Counted from the first letter of the stretch, positions 41,767 through 52,813 are shown. The stretch is 64,000 nucleotides of DNA from Lucinisca nassula (GCA_963580285.1 OY757024.1:125116045-125180044), one strand, 5' to 3'. Notes: generated by a model from the letters alone, not told the origin. Numbers and translations: made by a program.

Positions 41767-42300
41767 ACTTTCCCACAAAATGGCCATATGGCCATCCAAA
41801 ATAAAAATACACAAGTGATACACACAATAAGTAACAAACAACAACATAAATAAATCGCAACAGAAGAACCGCCTTGGAACGGTCAGTGGAAAGATTTCCA
41901 CTGGGGGGCTTAAATTGATTTTACGTGGCCACAATCCTCGCCCTTACTTCCGTCGCGATTTAGACAAATAATTTGTTCAGTCCGCATGAAGGCCTCCAAA
42001 CTCATCAGTGCAACATCTCCGTGAACACAAATAATCAAAGGACCAGAGAGGTGAGACAACGGTGAGAACTCGACAGCAAGAAACCACTGAAATTCTGGAG
42101 CAAAAGAAAACCAATAGTTAGACTCCGATGGGCCCGACCAGAGACAGAGCATCAGGCACCAACCAACCTTGAGTTAGATCTCTCTAATTCTCAATAAGCC
42201 TTTACGTTAGAACCGTCATAGAAGCTGAGGCCGACCCACCGGCGTGCAATTAAAGAGGGAAGCAAAGTTGCCAACCGTGATTGGGTTAACTACCATGCAT
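41767..42300 (+). repeat. Rep-E copy, long, with outer section
   Basis: ACTTTCCCACAAAATGGCCA through GACCAGAGACAGAGCATCAG to GTGCAATTAAAGAGGGAAGC and CAACCGTGATTGGGTT. The last part matches the reverse complement of 37070-37110. Confidence 0.85.
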
Positions 42301-43149
42301 GCAGTCTGTCGTATAATATCCATGTTGTACCCAATCTTTTTATATCGAAGAATGATTTTACGAAATTGGGTGCTAAAGTCATTGCGGTTATATATTTTTC
42401 TGAATTTATATACTAAGTCACCATAAAATTCGGGTTCCGATAGACCTTGTTGCAGGAGAGATTTAAGTCCAATATTGAATTTTGAAATTAATCAGAATGG
42501 CGTCTATAAAATTTTGGAAAGGCTTTGCGTAGTTTATGGTACCGATAACCCTGATTCAGAAGTTTAGCCGTTAATAATTTATGACGAGTTTTGAAGTCAT
42601 GACTACACACTCTAGCAAATCGAATAAACGCCATAGGATGGCCATAGGATTAAATACGGGAAATATTTTCTCGAGACACTTGCAAATCAAGTAAACAAAC
42701 GAGTGCGAATGCATGAGTTTGTTTATAAGATTTGCAAGTTTCGTGTATTCAAAACTAAAGATGTATTAATGTTTATAATTCGGCCGTGTTTGGTCTTTCT
42801 AACGTCTAAAACTGACGTAATTAGCGCTGTGACGTGACGTAATTTGTCCCGATTTTGGCGCGTCATAGTGCACAATGACATTCGAAAGGAAATATATCCT
42901 CGCCTGAAAGGAATATTTTCCCTGCAGGAAAATATAATTTTTATTTCCCCCAAAAATTACATAAAATAGCAGCGAAAATGTAATATACACACTTTATAAA
43001 CGCAAAGATGGGTTTACAACGGTGCAAATTATAACTTTATTTCCCCATAATTATATATTGCTGGTAGTCGTTGGGATCGGATTTATTAGGCTGTTGTAAT
43101 GAGTACCAACAATTTATATTTGGAATGTTATTGCATCTAAAAGATGTAT
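42301..43149. other. No gene or repeat recognised
   Basis: About 850 bp. Some symmetrical text such as TTTTCCCTGCAGGAAAATAT near 42917 (short palindrome). No supported frame. Confidence 0.4.
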
Positions 43150-43405
43150 GTCAAAGAACAATACACCAAGTTAACAATTCCGTGAAATTAACACCCATGT
43201 TCATCCCTGTTTATATAGAGAGGGACACACATTATTTTCCTAATTTTGTTCAAAACGTAGACTGCGGTAATCATTAGAACCGCCTCAACGAGGATTTTCT
43301 AACGAGCACGTATAATCTTTGTTTGAACTAAAACTACGAAATCATCTACAAATGCTTGTTCTGTACATATGAGAGAGGCCATTTTAACAAATCACGACAA
43401 CAGGC
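43150..43405. mobile_element. Fold-D element, strongly diverged
   Basis: Left arm with GTTAACAATTCCGTGAAATT, a TAGAGAGGGACACACATTAT remnant, centre GAACCGCCTCAACGAGG, and right arm CGAGCACGTATAATCTTTG to GAGAGAGGCCATTTTAAC. Confidence 0.6.
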
Positions 43406-43436
43406 CAATATAATGTTGTCCCCCTAAACTCAACCA

Positions 43437-43627
43437 ACGTATACGCCTATTTATATTTGATTTTGACCCCCTAATCTGGAGTCGACAGGGGTAAACATTT
43501 TTTTCTTATTTCTATGATTTGAGCAATTGGAAAATTATCAGATCTTTTTTTTTTTTTTTCTAAAAAAAAAAAATCATATTTGTTGGTGAAATTTTCAATA
43601 TATTTGAATAGGCGTGTTTTCGTAATG
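43437..43627. mobile_element. Fold-C element with deleted centre
   Basis: ACGCCTATTTATATTTGATT and TGACCCCCTAATCTGG on the left; AATATATTTGAATAGGCGTG and TTTTCGTAATG on the right. T and A runs replace the centre. Confidence 0.7.
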
Positions 43628-43648
43628 AAAGAAAGCATTGCACGTATT

Positions 43649-43930
43649 CATCACGAAAACACACCTATATAATTCTGACCCCCTTGAACCCCACTTTTAT
43701 ATAGTCAAACTGGGGTTTGCAGGGGTAAACCTTACTTGTCTTATTTATGCTCTGAAATATATAGATTGTGGGAACTCGTTAGAACCGCCTTGATGAGGCG
43801 ACTCTAACAAGTACCGTCAATCTATATTTTGAGCAGATACAAGAAAAATATCACAATTTTTCATCTTAAAATTTTCATTTTTTCGGCTATAAAGATTACA
43901 ATGTATTTGTATAGGCATGTTTTCGTAATG
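43649..43930. mobile_element. Fold-C element, complete
   Basis: CATCACGAAAACACACCTAT to GTATAGGCATGTTTTCGTAA plus TG. Left-arm hairpin AACCCCACTTTTATATAGTC / AAACTGGGGTTT; centre GAACCGCCTTGATGAGGCGA. Flanks show no duplication. Confidence 0.9.
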
Positions 43931-44414
43931 TTGTACATGCAAGAATTCATATTTTCTTGTAAGATATGTTACAGACTCCGGTATCTCCCGTTCTTGTCAA
44001 AACATGTCTATTTTCTTAGCCTATCACAACACCTACTGAGTGTTGATCCATAGATCATCCCGAATTCTTCATGATTCGTTTTACAGAGCTAGAAAACTAA
44101 ACATTTAACGATATACACTTCGAGTGCAAATCTACGGGAGATGCGATAAGTAGAAAATATCCCAATTCTTGGATATTCCATCTCTGATTCATCAATATAA
44201 CTACTTACACAGAATTTAGAGATAAAAATGAATTAAATATTTGATCATATTGCCTCTCCCTATAGACTTGCTGCAAAGAGGTTTAGTCGTAAAATTCCAC
44301 TGGCAAACCTATACATTTCAATGGCATTGCGTTAACAAGGCCGTGTATTTAAATGACGTCTTTACTATCTCTAGAACTAGCATTTTTCAGATGAAAAATG
44401 ATATTTTCTTACTT

Positions 44415-44779
44415 ATATAGAGGATCTTACATGAGTGTTCATGTATTATTGAATTTATTAAACGAGTTGAGGAAAAAGATAATATGCGAGGCTATGCCGA
44501 GCATTTTATCCCTTTTCTTCAACGAGTTTAATAAATTCAATAATACATGAGCACGAATGCAAGATTCTATTTATCATATGACATTTAAAACGAATTTTAT
44601 TCACGATTGTTTAACAAAAATGTCAATGTTCCGCCATTTGTTAACGCGACGTCGTTAAGGACGTCGTACATGTAACGTTACGGGGCGTATCTAACTAATT
44701 TGCATATTTAATCCACTAGTGGATTATCGAATTTATTACATGACGTTGTTACATTCTCAGACACGACGTCATATGATAA
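44415..44779 (-). mobile_element. MITE-G copy
   Basis: Reverse complement of 19765-20127 with the hairpin now first: TAGAGGATCTTACATGAGTG, then the arms around GCGAGGCTATGCCGAGC, the ATCCACTAGTGGATTA palindrome and GACGTCATATGATAA. Identity is high with scattered changes. Confidence 0.85.
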
Positions 44780-44800
44780 AGAACAATATAATATAACGAG

Positions 44801-45250
44801 TTTGTTTGTTTGTTTGATATGAGGTTTACTTCCAAAGGATAACCCTTTTATAGAACATATTTAACTTCACTACAGCTGGTGTGTGGGAATATGTGGCGGC
44901 GGTAAAACGTCTCCCTGCCCTACATCATAGTGTAGATTATATTTTCTTGTCCTTTGGGATCATTGATTCCATTGTGGAATTTTGAAAATATCTGAGGGTC
45001 ACTGATGAGGCCTAATTGGCCGAAACTAGCTAGTCTGGCCCAGAAAACATGTACACTCCATATTTTTCAGTTCTGTGGTGTATTCCTTGCTTCCAAAGGA
45101 TAACCCTTTTATAGAACATATTTAACGTCCCCGTCAACACTGTAAAGGTCATTTTGGAGACGTTGCTTCCAATCTTGTGGGACCTTTTCCCGACATTGTG
45201 ACGAAATGACATCTCAAGCCCTGTCGCCCAATGAAACCAGTAAGGTTTAA
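44801..45250 (-). mobile_element. SINE-2 copy, 5' truncated, split by Rep-B, 12-bp TSD
   Basis: TAATATAACGAG at 44789-44800 recurs at 45251-45262. The tail GTTTGATATGAGGTTTA (to 44829) and the body ACGTCCCCGTCAACACTG (from 45125) are separated by the Rep-B insertion. The 5' half of the SINE is missing. Confidence 0.9.
44830..45120 (-). mobile_element. Rep-B inserted in SINE-2, with 4-bp duplication
   Basis: One unit plus the first 35 or so bases of the next (reverse orientation), starting and ending with the same CTTCCAAAGGATAACCCTTT block. TTTA precedes the insert (44826-44829) and follows it (45121-45124). The uninterrupted SINE has a single TTTA here. Confidence 0.85.
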
Positions 45251-45463
45251 TAATATAACGAGTATCCACAATCAATGTGTTTAAGGAAATAGTTGATACC
45301 CACTAAACCCAGTTGTCTCTCTATAAAGCGTCATGTTAACAAATCCGTTAATTGAACACCTTTCTAAACCCCACTTTATATAGAGAAAACTGGGGTTTGC
45401 AGAGGTAAATACATCATTTTGCTCATTTCAGCTCCAAGACATAGGTTGCAAGGTATAGAATGT

Positions 45464-45569
45464 TGGTGAGTGGGTGAGTGTTTGAGTTTTACGTCTCACC
45501 AATAGCTAAGGTCATACGGAGACGGATCCTCGGTTTAAAGACTCATCCGAAAGCCTAGAGAAGCCCGGA
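45464..45569 (-). mobile_element. SINE-3 copy, 5' truncated
   Basis: Tail GTGAGTGGGTGAGTGTTTGA first, then AGCTAAGGTCATACGGAGAC, breaking off at AGAAGCCCGG before the tRNA-like head. ATAGGTTG on both sides is a plausible short duplication. Confidence 0.8.
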
Positions 45570-45736
45570 ATATAGGTTGTTGGTACTCGTTAGAACCGCC
45601 TAAATGAGGCGGTTCTAACGAGCACCACTAACAACCTGTGTTATGAGTCTAAATAAGAAAAAAAACATCACAAATTTGCAATCATTTTGGGAATATGAAA
45701 GAATGCAATATGTCACACGGGTGGTTATCGAAAGAG

Positions 45737-45900
45737 TGTGTGTGTGAGTTTTAGTTTTACGTCCCACCAACAGCTAAGGTCATACGGAGACGGGACCTCG
45801 GTTTAAAGACCCATCCGAAAGTCTGGAGAAGCCCGGGATCGATCCTGCGATCCCTGGTTTACAAGGCGAGTAGCGTAACCACTGCACCACGGAGGCTTCT
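45737..45900 (-). mobile_element. SINE-3 copy, full length, perfect 14-bp TSD
   Basis: GGTTATCGAAAGAG at 45723-45736 and 45901-45914. On the minus strand: head AGAAGCCTCCGTGGTGCAGT and GGTTACGCTACTCGCCTTGT, B box GGATCGATCCC, body CGAGGTCCCGTCTCCGTATG, tail GGTGGGACGTAAAACTAAAA. Confidence 0.95.
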
Positions 45901-46128
45901 GGTTATCGAAAGAGAATGAGATTTAGAGGGTCATTCATAACACGGACTTGATAATTGATGAAAATTGGGGTAAGCTCCGTCACTGCCTGCTCCAACAATA
46001 ATTCATGATCGAATGGTCCATTTTACATTGACGGGTGACTGTATACTACCCATTACTTTAATTTGTCTATGCAAGAAAATGTCTTCATCCATGGCGAAAG
46101 GACTAGCATTACTTCAGGTGGAAGTTTG

Positions 46129-46430
46129 TTTGCTTTCCGATTTGAGGTTTAACATCCACATCAAAACTCTAAAGGTCATTTTGGAGACGTTGCTTCCAAT
46201 TTTGTGGGACTTTTACCCGACATTGAGATGAAATGACATCTCAAGCCCTGTCGCCCAATGAAACCAATAGGGTTTATAAGCATGGACGGTCCGACACTCA
46301 CACCGCTTTGCCTGGGCAGGATTAGATCCTCTTAGCGGTTTACCAGTACTCGTGTGCGGGTCGGGTTCAGCTCCTCGTGGAAGCATCATGCAGCCCATAC
46401 ATTTATTCAAACCCCGATGGGCTTGGGCTA
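46129..46430 (-). mobile_element. SINE-2 copy with 15-bp TSD
   Basis: TCAGGTGGAAGTTTG (46114-46128) and TCAAGTGGAAGTTTG (46431-46445). Complete from the tail to AACCCCGATGGGCTTGGGC. Confidence 0.95.
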
Positions 46431-46532
46431 TCAAGTGGAAGTTTGTGATATACATCTATTCAATTATATTTTTTTCTGCTTATAAATTGTGGTAAGTCAA
46501 AAATAAAATAAGGAAACTAATGGATTCCTTGG

Positions 46533-46758
46533 TTCGGTTTTGGTTTTACGGCGGCCCTTTCAAAATTATTTCACTTATATCGAGCCGATCGTTAATCCGA
46601 GGTGAGCCAAAACAGGACTACCCGGAGAAATATCACCTGACCTTCCGTTGCAGGACTAGGCGTCTCACATGTGACCCGAGCCAGGCTCGAACCAATGCGG
46701 TGAGAGATATATTGATAAAGAGTCGGTGCTCTTATCCACTAGGCCTCGGAGGCCCGTT
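46533..46758 (-). mobile_element. SINE-5 copy (tRNA-headed) with 13-bp TSD
   Basis: ATGGATTCCTTGG (46520-46532) and ATGGGTTCCTTGG (46759-46771). On the minus strand the head is GGGCCTCCGAGGCCTAGTGG ATAAGAGC (A-box region) with B box GGTTCGAGCC; the body carries ACGGAAGGTCAGGTGATATT. Only one full copy is in the window. Confidence 0.85.
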
Positions 46759-46883
46759 ATGGGTTCCTTGGTAAACTTTTCCCTAATGTTAAATAAAATA
46801 GCCATCCAAAAGATGGTAAATACCCCATCCGAAAGCCCAATATGGCTTTCAGAAGATTGTACAAATGCAGAAAGTGATTTAAA

Positions 46884-46955
46884 ATAAATAAATAAATAAA
46901 TAAATAAATATCAAATAAAACAAACAAACAACAACAACAACAACAACAACAACAA
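46884..46955. repeat. (AAAT)n and (CAA)n microsatellites
   Basis: AAATAAATAAAT from 46884 to 46912 and CAACAACAACAA from 46926 to 46955. Confidence 0.9.
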
Positions 46956-47174
46956 AAACAACTAATCCCCAAGTATATTGTTGCAAAATATCAGCAAGGC
47001 ATCTGCAATATATTGTATAAATTATGTTTTTAGGAGTTTGTTCCATAACCAAATGATATTAAGGACCCTTTCTGAACATGCTTGAGGTGTCTGTACAGAG
47101 TACTGGTATACTGAAAGCAGGTATACACTGAGACAAATATTTGCCCTTTGCTACTTGAATTCCATGTATGTGTA

Positions 47175-47386
47175 CAGTAAAGTTCCTATATGAAGACCAT
47201 CTTTTGGACCATCTTTAAGACCACTTTTGAACAGTTCCAAAGGTGGTCCTTGACCAGAGGACATTGTGTGCATGAAATTCGAAGAAAGAATAACTGCACC
47301 CTTCTAAATAAGCTTTATTAAAGCAGAATTAGTCTTAATTTCAGGTGCTCTTCATTTCAGGTGGTCTTAATAGCGGAATTTTACTG
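47175..47386. mobile_element. MITE-N, pogo-like ends
   Basis: CAGTAAAGTTCCTATATGAA at the left and the complement of CAGTAAAATTCCGCTATTAA at the right, flanked by TA on both sides (47173-47174, 47387-47388). About 212 bp and non-coding. CAGT ends with a TA duplication resemble pogo-type Tc1/mariner elements (inference). A partial copy is at 58889-58990. Confidence 0.75.
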
Positions 47387-47435
47387 TATTCAGGAGAACT
47401 GATTATAATTTCAACGTTCTGTTCAACTCTATCAG

Positions 47436-47598
47436 GAGAAGCGTCCGTGCTGTAGTGGTTACGCTACTCGCCTTGTAAACCAGGGGTCGCAGGATCGATC
47501 CCGGGCTTCTCCAGACTTTCGAATGAGTCTTTAAACCGAGGTCCCGTCTCCGTATGACCTTAGCTGTTGGTGGGACGTAAAACTCAACACTCACTCAC
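47436..47598 (+). mobile_element. SINE-3 copy, full length, with 13-bp TSD
   Basis: TCAACTCTATCAG (47423-47435) and TCAACTGTATCAG (47599-47611). Head TGCTGTAGTGGTTACGCTAC with a CTTGTAA anticodon-like loop (TGT) and B box GGATCGATCCC; tail GGTGGGACGTAAAACTCAAC plus (ACTC)n. Length 163 bp, matching the copy at 45737-45900. Confidence 0.95.
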
Positions 47599-47670
47599 TC
47601 AACTGTATCAGGTTCTACCAATACATATCAATGAATATATCAAAATGAGTTTTCTCGCCATTCAGATAAC

Positions 47671-47949
47671 CATTATGATAACTCACCCGTGCGACATAGT
47701 GCATTTTTTGTATCTCCAAAATGGCTTCTTTTCTGATGAAAATCCGTGATATTTTTCTTATAAATGCTAAAAACATGAGTTGGGGGAGCTCGTTAGAACC
47801 GCCTCATTGAGGCGGTTCTAACGAGTACCCACAACCTTTGTCTTGGAGCAAAAATAAGAAAAATAGTGTATACCCCAGTAAACCGCAGTTTTCTCCATAT
47901 GAAGTGGGGTTTAGAGGGGTCTTCATTTCACGGACCTGTTCGCGTGATG
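47671..47949. mobile_element. Fold-D element, complete
   Basis: CATTATGATAACTCACCCGT to GGACCTGTTCGCGTGATG, in the opposite orientation to 34015-34293. Centre GAACCGCCTCATTGAGGCGG. No flanking duplication. Confidence 0.9.
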
Positions 47950-48009
47950 CATGTTAATTATCCAGAAGAGATAACCCAAATACTGAGCCACCAGAGATGT
48001 GGTTCTGTT

Positions 48010-48411
48010 AGTTTGATTTATTTGTTTGAGTTGAGGATTAATGTCCCTGCCGACACAGTATATGTCATTTTGGAGACGTTGCTTCCAATTTTGTGGGACT
48101 TTTACCCGACACTGAGATGAATTAAGGCGTAACTATATCAAATTTAGTGACACAGAGGCCTTTCTGATATTTAATTTTCATCAGTGTGTCTCAACCCCAA
48201 AGTTCTGAAACCAATGAAATGACATCTGAAGCCCTGTCGCCCAATGAAACCAAAAGAGTTTATAAGCATGGACGGTACGACTCACACCGCTTTGCCTGGG
48301 CAGGCTTAGATCCTCTTAGCGGTTTACCAGTATTCGTGTGTGGTCGGTTTCAGCTTTGCGTGGAAGCATCATGCAGCCCATCTATTTCTTAAAATCTCGA
48401 TCGGCGGGGGC
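48010..48411 (-). mobile_element. SINE-2 copy containing a 92-bp insertion
   Basis: Tail GTTTGATTTATTTGTTTGAG first; body to CACTGAGATGAA at 48121; resumes at 48214 with ATGAAATGACATCTGAAGCC and ends TCGATCGGCGGGGGC. Confidence 0.85.
48122..48213. other. 92-bp insertion with 5-bp direct repeat
   Basis: ATGAA is present on both sides (48117-48121 and 48214-48218), whereas undisturbed SINE-2 copies have it once. The insert contains GTGACACAGAGGCC and CAGTGTGTCTC as a loose inverted pair. It matches no other repeat in the window. Confidence 0.6.
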
Positions 48412-48419
48412 GCTGTTCT

Positions 48420-49560
48420 TGCACATTACACGCCTTCCCACCTGGTGTAAAATTTTACAAAGTACCATCGGCATATCTTGGAAGGCCCCACATCTTGTGC
48501 TCTTGGTGTTATGTTGATCACAAGGTTATTCTGTGAGGGAGTTAACCAAAACACCATGGCCAATACAGTTGTGGTTCTTGCTAATTACATGCCTTTGACC
48601 CCATATACAGTTTAACAAAGAACCATCAATCACAGGGTCATATTGTCAGGGGAGATACTCAAATACCATGGCACCAAGAGTTGTGTTTCTTGCTAATTAC
48701 ACTATTGTACAAAGTACCATCAATATATCTCACAAGGTATGGAATTACGTCGATCACTAGGTAATATCATCAGAGAAGATAACTTAAACACCACAGCACC
48801 AAACGTATTTATTCTTTCGCCTGCACAGTTGCATCAAGTTCCATCAATAAACTTCAAAGGGTATTTGAGTTAGTGAGATCACACGGTAATATTGTCATAC
48901 TTTAATACCACGGGCCGCAGAAATGTGGTTCTTTCTCATGAAACACCTTCTTAACCATGTGCAACTGTAACAAGTACCATCAATATATAAAATGATTTTG
49001 GAGTTACGGCAGTCACGAGATTATTTTATCAGGGGAGATAGCTCTAATGCGTGTCACCAAGAGTTATGGTTCTTGCGCATGACAAGCCTTCTTAGTCTCA
49101 AGTACAATTGTACCAAGTACGACCAATATATCTCAAATGGTACTGGAGTTATGGCGATCACAAGGTGAGCAAATTTTTATTGTCGGGGTTGGTGTGTGTG
49201 GGGGTGGGGTGAATTAAATACCTTGGCACCCACAGTTGTTGTTCTTGTGCATGACTGGCCTACTCAGCCTTACTTACAGTACAACTGTACCAAGTACCAT
49301 CAATGATGATGTTGGAGTTATGGTGATCAGAATACCTTGCTACCCAGAGTTGTGGTTATTGAGCATGACACGCTTTCTGAACCTGATGTATACTTGCAAA
49401 AAGGACCATCACTATATCTCAAAGGGTATTGGAGTTGCGGCGATCAAAAGGTTATATTTTCAGGGGAGATAATCAGTTTATATCAAAGAGTTTTCTCGCC
49501 ATGGAGATAACCATGCCATATTGTCAGAAAAGATCACTCAAACACCAAGCCACCAAGAGT
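48420..49560 (+). repeat. Degenerate tandem array T3
   Basis: About eight irregular units of 100-180 bp with AAAGTACCATCAATATATCT, GGAGTTATGGCGATCACAAG, GTCAGGGGAGATAACTCAAA and CACCAAGAGTTGTGGTTCTT. No frame is maintained. Confidence 0.8.
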
Positions 49561-49689
49561 GAAAATTCTTTTCAGTGACCGTCCACAGGCGGCTCTTCTG
49601 TCATGGATTATTTTATTATGTCTCCCCCGAAAAATATTTTTTTTCGGAGAGACATATTGTTTTCCCCCGGACGTCTGTCTGTCCGTCTG

Positions 49690-51262
49690 TCACATATTCG
49701 TGTCCGCTCTATAACTTCAAAACCGTTCAAAATATCTTCACGAAACTTCATATAAATATTAATCAGCATTAGACGACGTGCAGTGCGCAGGAATTATAAC
49801 TCTCGCATTTATACTTTTTGAATTTGAATTATCTCTCTTGGAAGTGTGTCGGTATGTATATATGTATTGGCAAATCGTGTCCGGTCAATAACTTTCTTAT
49901 TTTCAGATGGATTTTAAAATTACTTGGCAGAAATATTAACAACCATAAGACGATGTGAGGTGCGCATCAGGCAGGTCGGTACCTAAAAGGTCAAGGCCAT
50001 ACTTAGAGGTCAAAGGTAAAAAGGGGCCTTTTTCGTGTTTGGTCGATAACTTTCTTATTTTGAGATGGATTTTAAAATTACTAGGCATAATTATTAACAA
50101 CCGTGAGACGATGTGTGGTGCACATGAGGCATGTCGGTACCTAAAAGGTCAAGGTCATACTTAGAGGTCAAAGGTAAAAAAGGGGTCATTTTCGGGTTTT
50201 GTCAATAACTTGCTTATTTTTAGATAGAATTTGAAGTTACTTGGCAAAAATGTTAACTATCATAAAACAATATGTTGCATGCATGATTCGGTTTGGTACC
50301 TAAAATGTCAAGATCATACATAGAGGTCAAAAGTCAAAAACGGGCCTTATTTCGTGTTTGATCTATAACTTTCTTATTTTTGGATGGATTTTGAAATTGC
50401 GTGGCAGAAATGTTAACCACCATTAGATGATGTGTTGTTCGCATGACCCAGTTTGGTACCTGAAAGGTCATGGTCATACATAGAGGTTAAATGTAAAAAG
50501 GGGCCTTTTTTCGTGTTTGGAAAATAACTTTCTTATTTTTAGATGGATTTTGAAATTACTTGGCAGAAATGTTAACCCCCATGAGACGATGTGTTGCGTG
50601 CATGACCCAAGTTGGTACCTCAAATGTCAAGGTCGTACTAAGAGGTCGAATGACAAAAGGGGGCCTTTTTTAGTGTTCAGTCATTAACTTTCTTATTCCT
50701 GGATAGATTGTGAAATTACTTGGCAGAAATGTTAACCATCATGAGACGATGTGGCGCACGGTAGACTCAGGTCGGTACCTCCAAGATTAAGTTCATACTA
50801 AGAGGTCAGAAGTAAAAAAAGTTTTTTTTTTGTGTCCAAACAATTTTTTAATTTATGGATGGACTTTATAAAGTAACCATGCAGAAATGTGCACCGTCAT
50901 TAGACCATGAGTCATATGCAAGACCAAGGTCCATGCCTCCAATGTCAAGGTCATACCTCGAGGTCAAAGGAAAAAGAAAGGGACGGTCAGTAACTTCCTT
51001 ATACTTTGATGGATTGTGAAATTACTTGGCAGAAATGTTAACCATGATAAGACGATGTGTTGTACCTCAAAGGTCAATGCCATACTTAGAGGTCAAAGGT
51101 AAAAAGGGGCTTTTTGTGTACGTCCAATAACTTTTTTATTTTTCTATGAACATTTTTAAAGTTACTTTGCAGAAATGTTCATCTTCATTAGATGATGTGT
51201 TGCACACAAGACCCAGCTCAATACCTCCAATGTCAAGGTTATACTTAGAGGTCAAAAACGGT
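49690..51262 (+). repeat. Tandem array T4, about nine 160-bp units
   Basis: ATAACTTTCTTATTTTTRGA recurs at 49890, 50048, 50207, 50367, 50526, 50696, 50992 and 51128, mostly 158-170 bp apart. Each unit also has TACTTGGCAGAAATGTTAAC, a GAGACGATGTG block and GGTCAAGGTCATACTTAGAG. It directly follows T3. Confidence 0.9.
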
Positions 51263-51291
51263 TGAGACATCTGTGTTTTTGTAGAAAAACA

Positions 51292-51524
51292 AATCTCGTT
51301 ATGGTTTGTTTTTGGGTGTATGTATCGCTTATATCTTTTTGTTTTGGATAGTCATTTGGCCATTTTGTGGGAAAGTAACTGTCCTTTTGGCTTTCCGCTA
51401 TTGATGTTGACATTAAGGTTAAGTTATTGAATGTGTATGTTTATTTCCCTTTGGCGTCTCTGATGGGCGGTGTGGCTTAATTAAAACGATTCCTGATGAT
51501 TGCCTTCACTTCTATTTTACAATC
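51292..51524 (-). repeat. Rep-E copy, partial
   Basis: TCGTTATGGTTTGTTTTTGG, TTTTGTTTTGGATAGTCATT, GTAACTGTCCTTTTGGCTTT and TTCCTGATGATTGCCTTCAC. Confidence 0.85.
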
Positions 51525-52539
51525 ACAAAATCAAAATCATTGCGTTAATTATGTTTGCAGGAAACAAACCCATCCACAATGGATAAATGTAAGTAAAAAA
51601 AAAAAAAAAAAAAAAAATAACGGGGCTTCGGTATCAGATGGTTTTGTTTTATTTAAATGAAGTTCTAGAGGGTAAATTTGACTGATCAAACCATAGAAGT
51701 AGGTATTGTCACTATTTAAAAAATTATCCAAATGTCTAGAAGTCGAGGTTAAGGCTCCAACTCGTGACTAACTCGTAGTAACTCGTGGCAAGTCGTGATG
51801 GCTAACAGCAGTCTAAACTAGCATGGGATCCTGCGAAATTAATTCTAGATCGACACGACACGCTACGAATTAGTTTGAAGTTGAGTACGAATTAAGCTCC
51901 CCTTACTTTAGAGTTCTAGTTGTCCCGAGAAATTTAAACCGTTTAGAATTTTGCTCGCCTGTTCCCGACAAGTGACGAGTTGTGGTGGGTTGAGACGAGA
52001 TGCGTACGGCAACAGTTAGCTGTTAACTTTTGCATGAACACATTGATTTTGGGTGCTCGTTAGATGAGTACCCACACTCTATGACTCGGAGCATAGGAAC
52101 GACACGAATGAATATTGTAGTCAACCCATTTCTATCTTTCAATCTGTATAAGCTCGGGTTTACATGGTTGATGATTACTCGGAAATATTTAGGTTTGGAA
52201 CACCGGGAAGCAAAACGCCTACATTTTCTGAATCAATCAAACATGTAGCCATCATAAAATCAGCATATCCCACTGACAGGAACAATAAAATTGCCATTCA
52301 GAATCAGGAAATAATGCACATACAGCCATTTAACGGCAGTCGGGTATGTTTCTAGTTAATACATTGTTTCTTGGAACTCTGTTTGAATAGTGGTGTAGGG
52401 AAGCATGTGCATACATGCACGAGAGATCAGCTTGCGTACACTCTAACACCACGAAAGCACGCCATTATAATAAAAATCAAAAATGAGTTCCTTTAAGAGC
52501 AATGAAAACATTCATAAGAAAGAAGATGGGTCATACTAC
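51525..52539. other. No gene found; short Fold fragment and A run
   Basis: A run at 51596-51617. 52036-52110 keeps TTTTGGGTGCTCGTTAGATG and GAGTACCCACACTCTATGAC, a Fold centre lacking its palindrome. The remainder shows nothing supported. Confidence 0.45.
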
Positions 52540-52812
52540 GTAGTTTCGGCTAATAAAGCCTCATCAGTGGCCCTGGAATGATCCGGCAAAGAAAACCAGA
52601 GGAAACATACTGCAATTTTGCGAATTTCGAATAGGCAGTCGATTCAAAGACTGATATAAATCAAAATGGGGTCCAAATAATTAAAAAACCTGTCTAGAAT
52701 ATGAGTCTAAACCAATAATTTATCTCTGATTTCTCAGAATATTCACGCTGATCTCAAAGGACCAAAAGTAAAATATAAACTGCACTATGTTTGATGTACG
52801 GGGAGACGTTTT
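52540..52812 (+). repeat. Rep-B related unit, strongly diverged
   Basis: TAGTTTCGGCTAATAAAGCC and TCATCAGTGGCCCT at the start, GATCTCAAAGGACCAAAAGT and ATAAACTGCACTATGTTTGA, GGGGAGACGTTTTAA at the end. The middle is unrelated to the main Rep-B unit. Confidence 0.6.
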
Positions 52813-52813
52813 A

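Larger units (their letters stand above)
44375..45330. mobile_element. Fold-C remnant hosting MITE-G and SINE-2
   Basis: Fold-C pieces CATTTTTCAGATGAAAAATG (44389) and TAACGAGTATCCACAATCAA (45254) are separated by MITE-G and by a SINE-2 that itself contains Rep-B. Outer ends are degraded. Confidence 0.55.
45332..45914. mobile_element. Fold-D element split by two SINE-3 copies
   Basis: Left arm CATGTTAACAAATCCGTTAA and AACCCCACTTTATATAGAGA; centre GAACCGCCTAAATGAGGCGG; right arm GAATATGAAAGAATGCAATA to GGTTATCGAAAGAG. SINE-3 copies sit at 45464-45569 and 45737-45900. Confidence 0.8.

Noticed and set aside
49690..51262. Array T4 as a repeat-protein gene
   Set aside because: Units are about 160 bp, mostly not a multiple of three, and stops occur in all frames.
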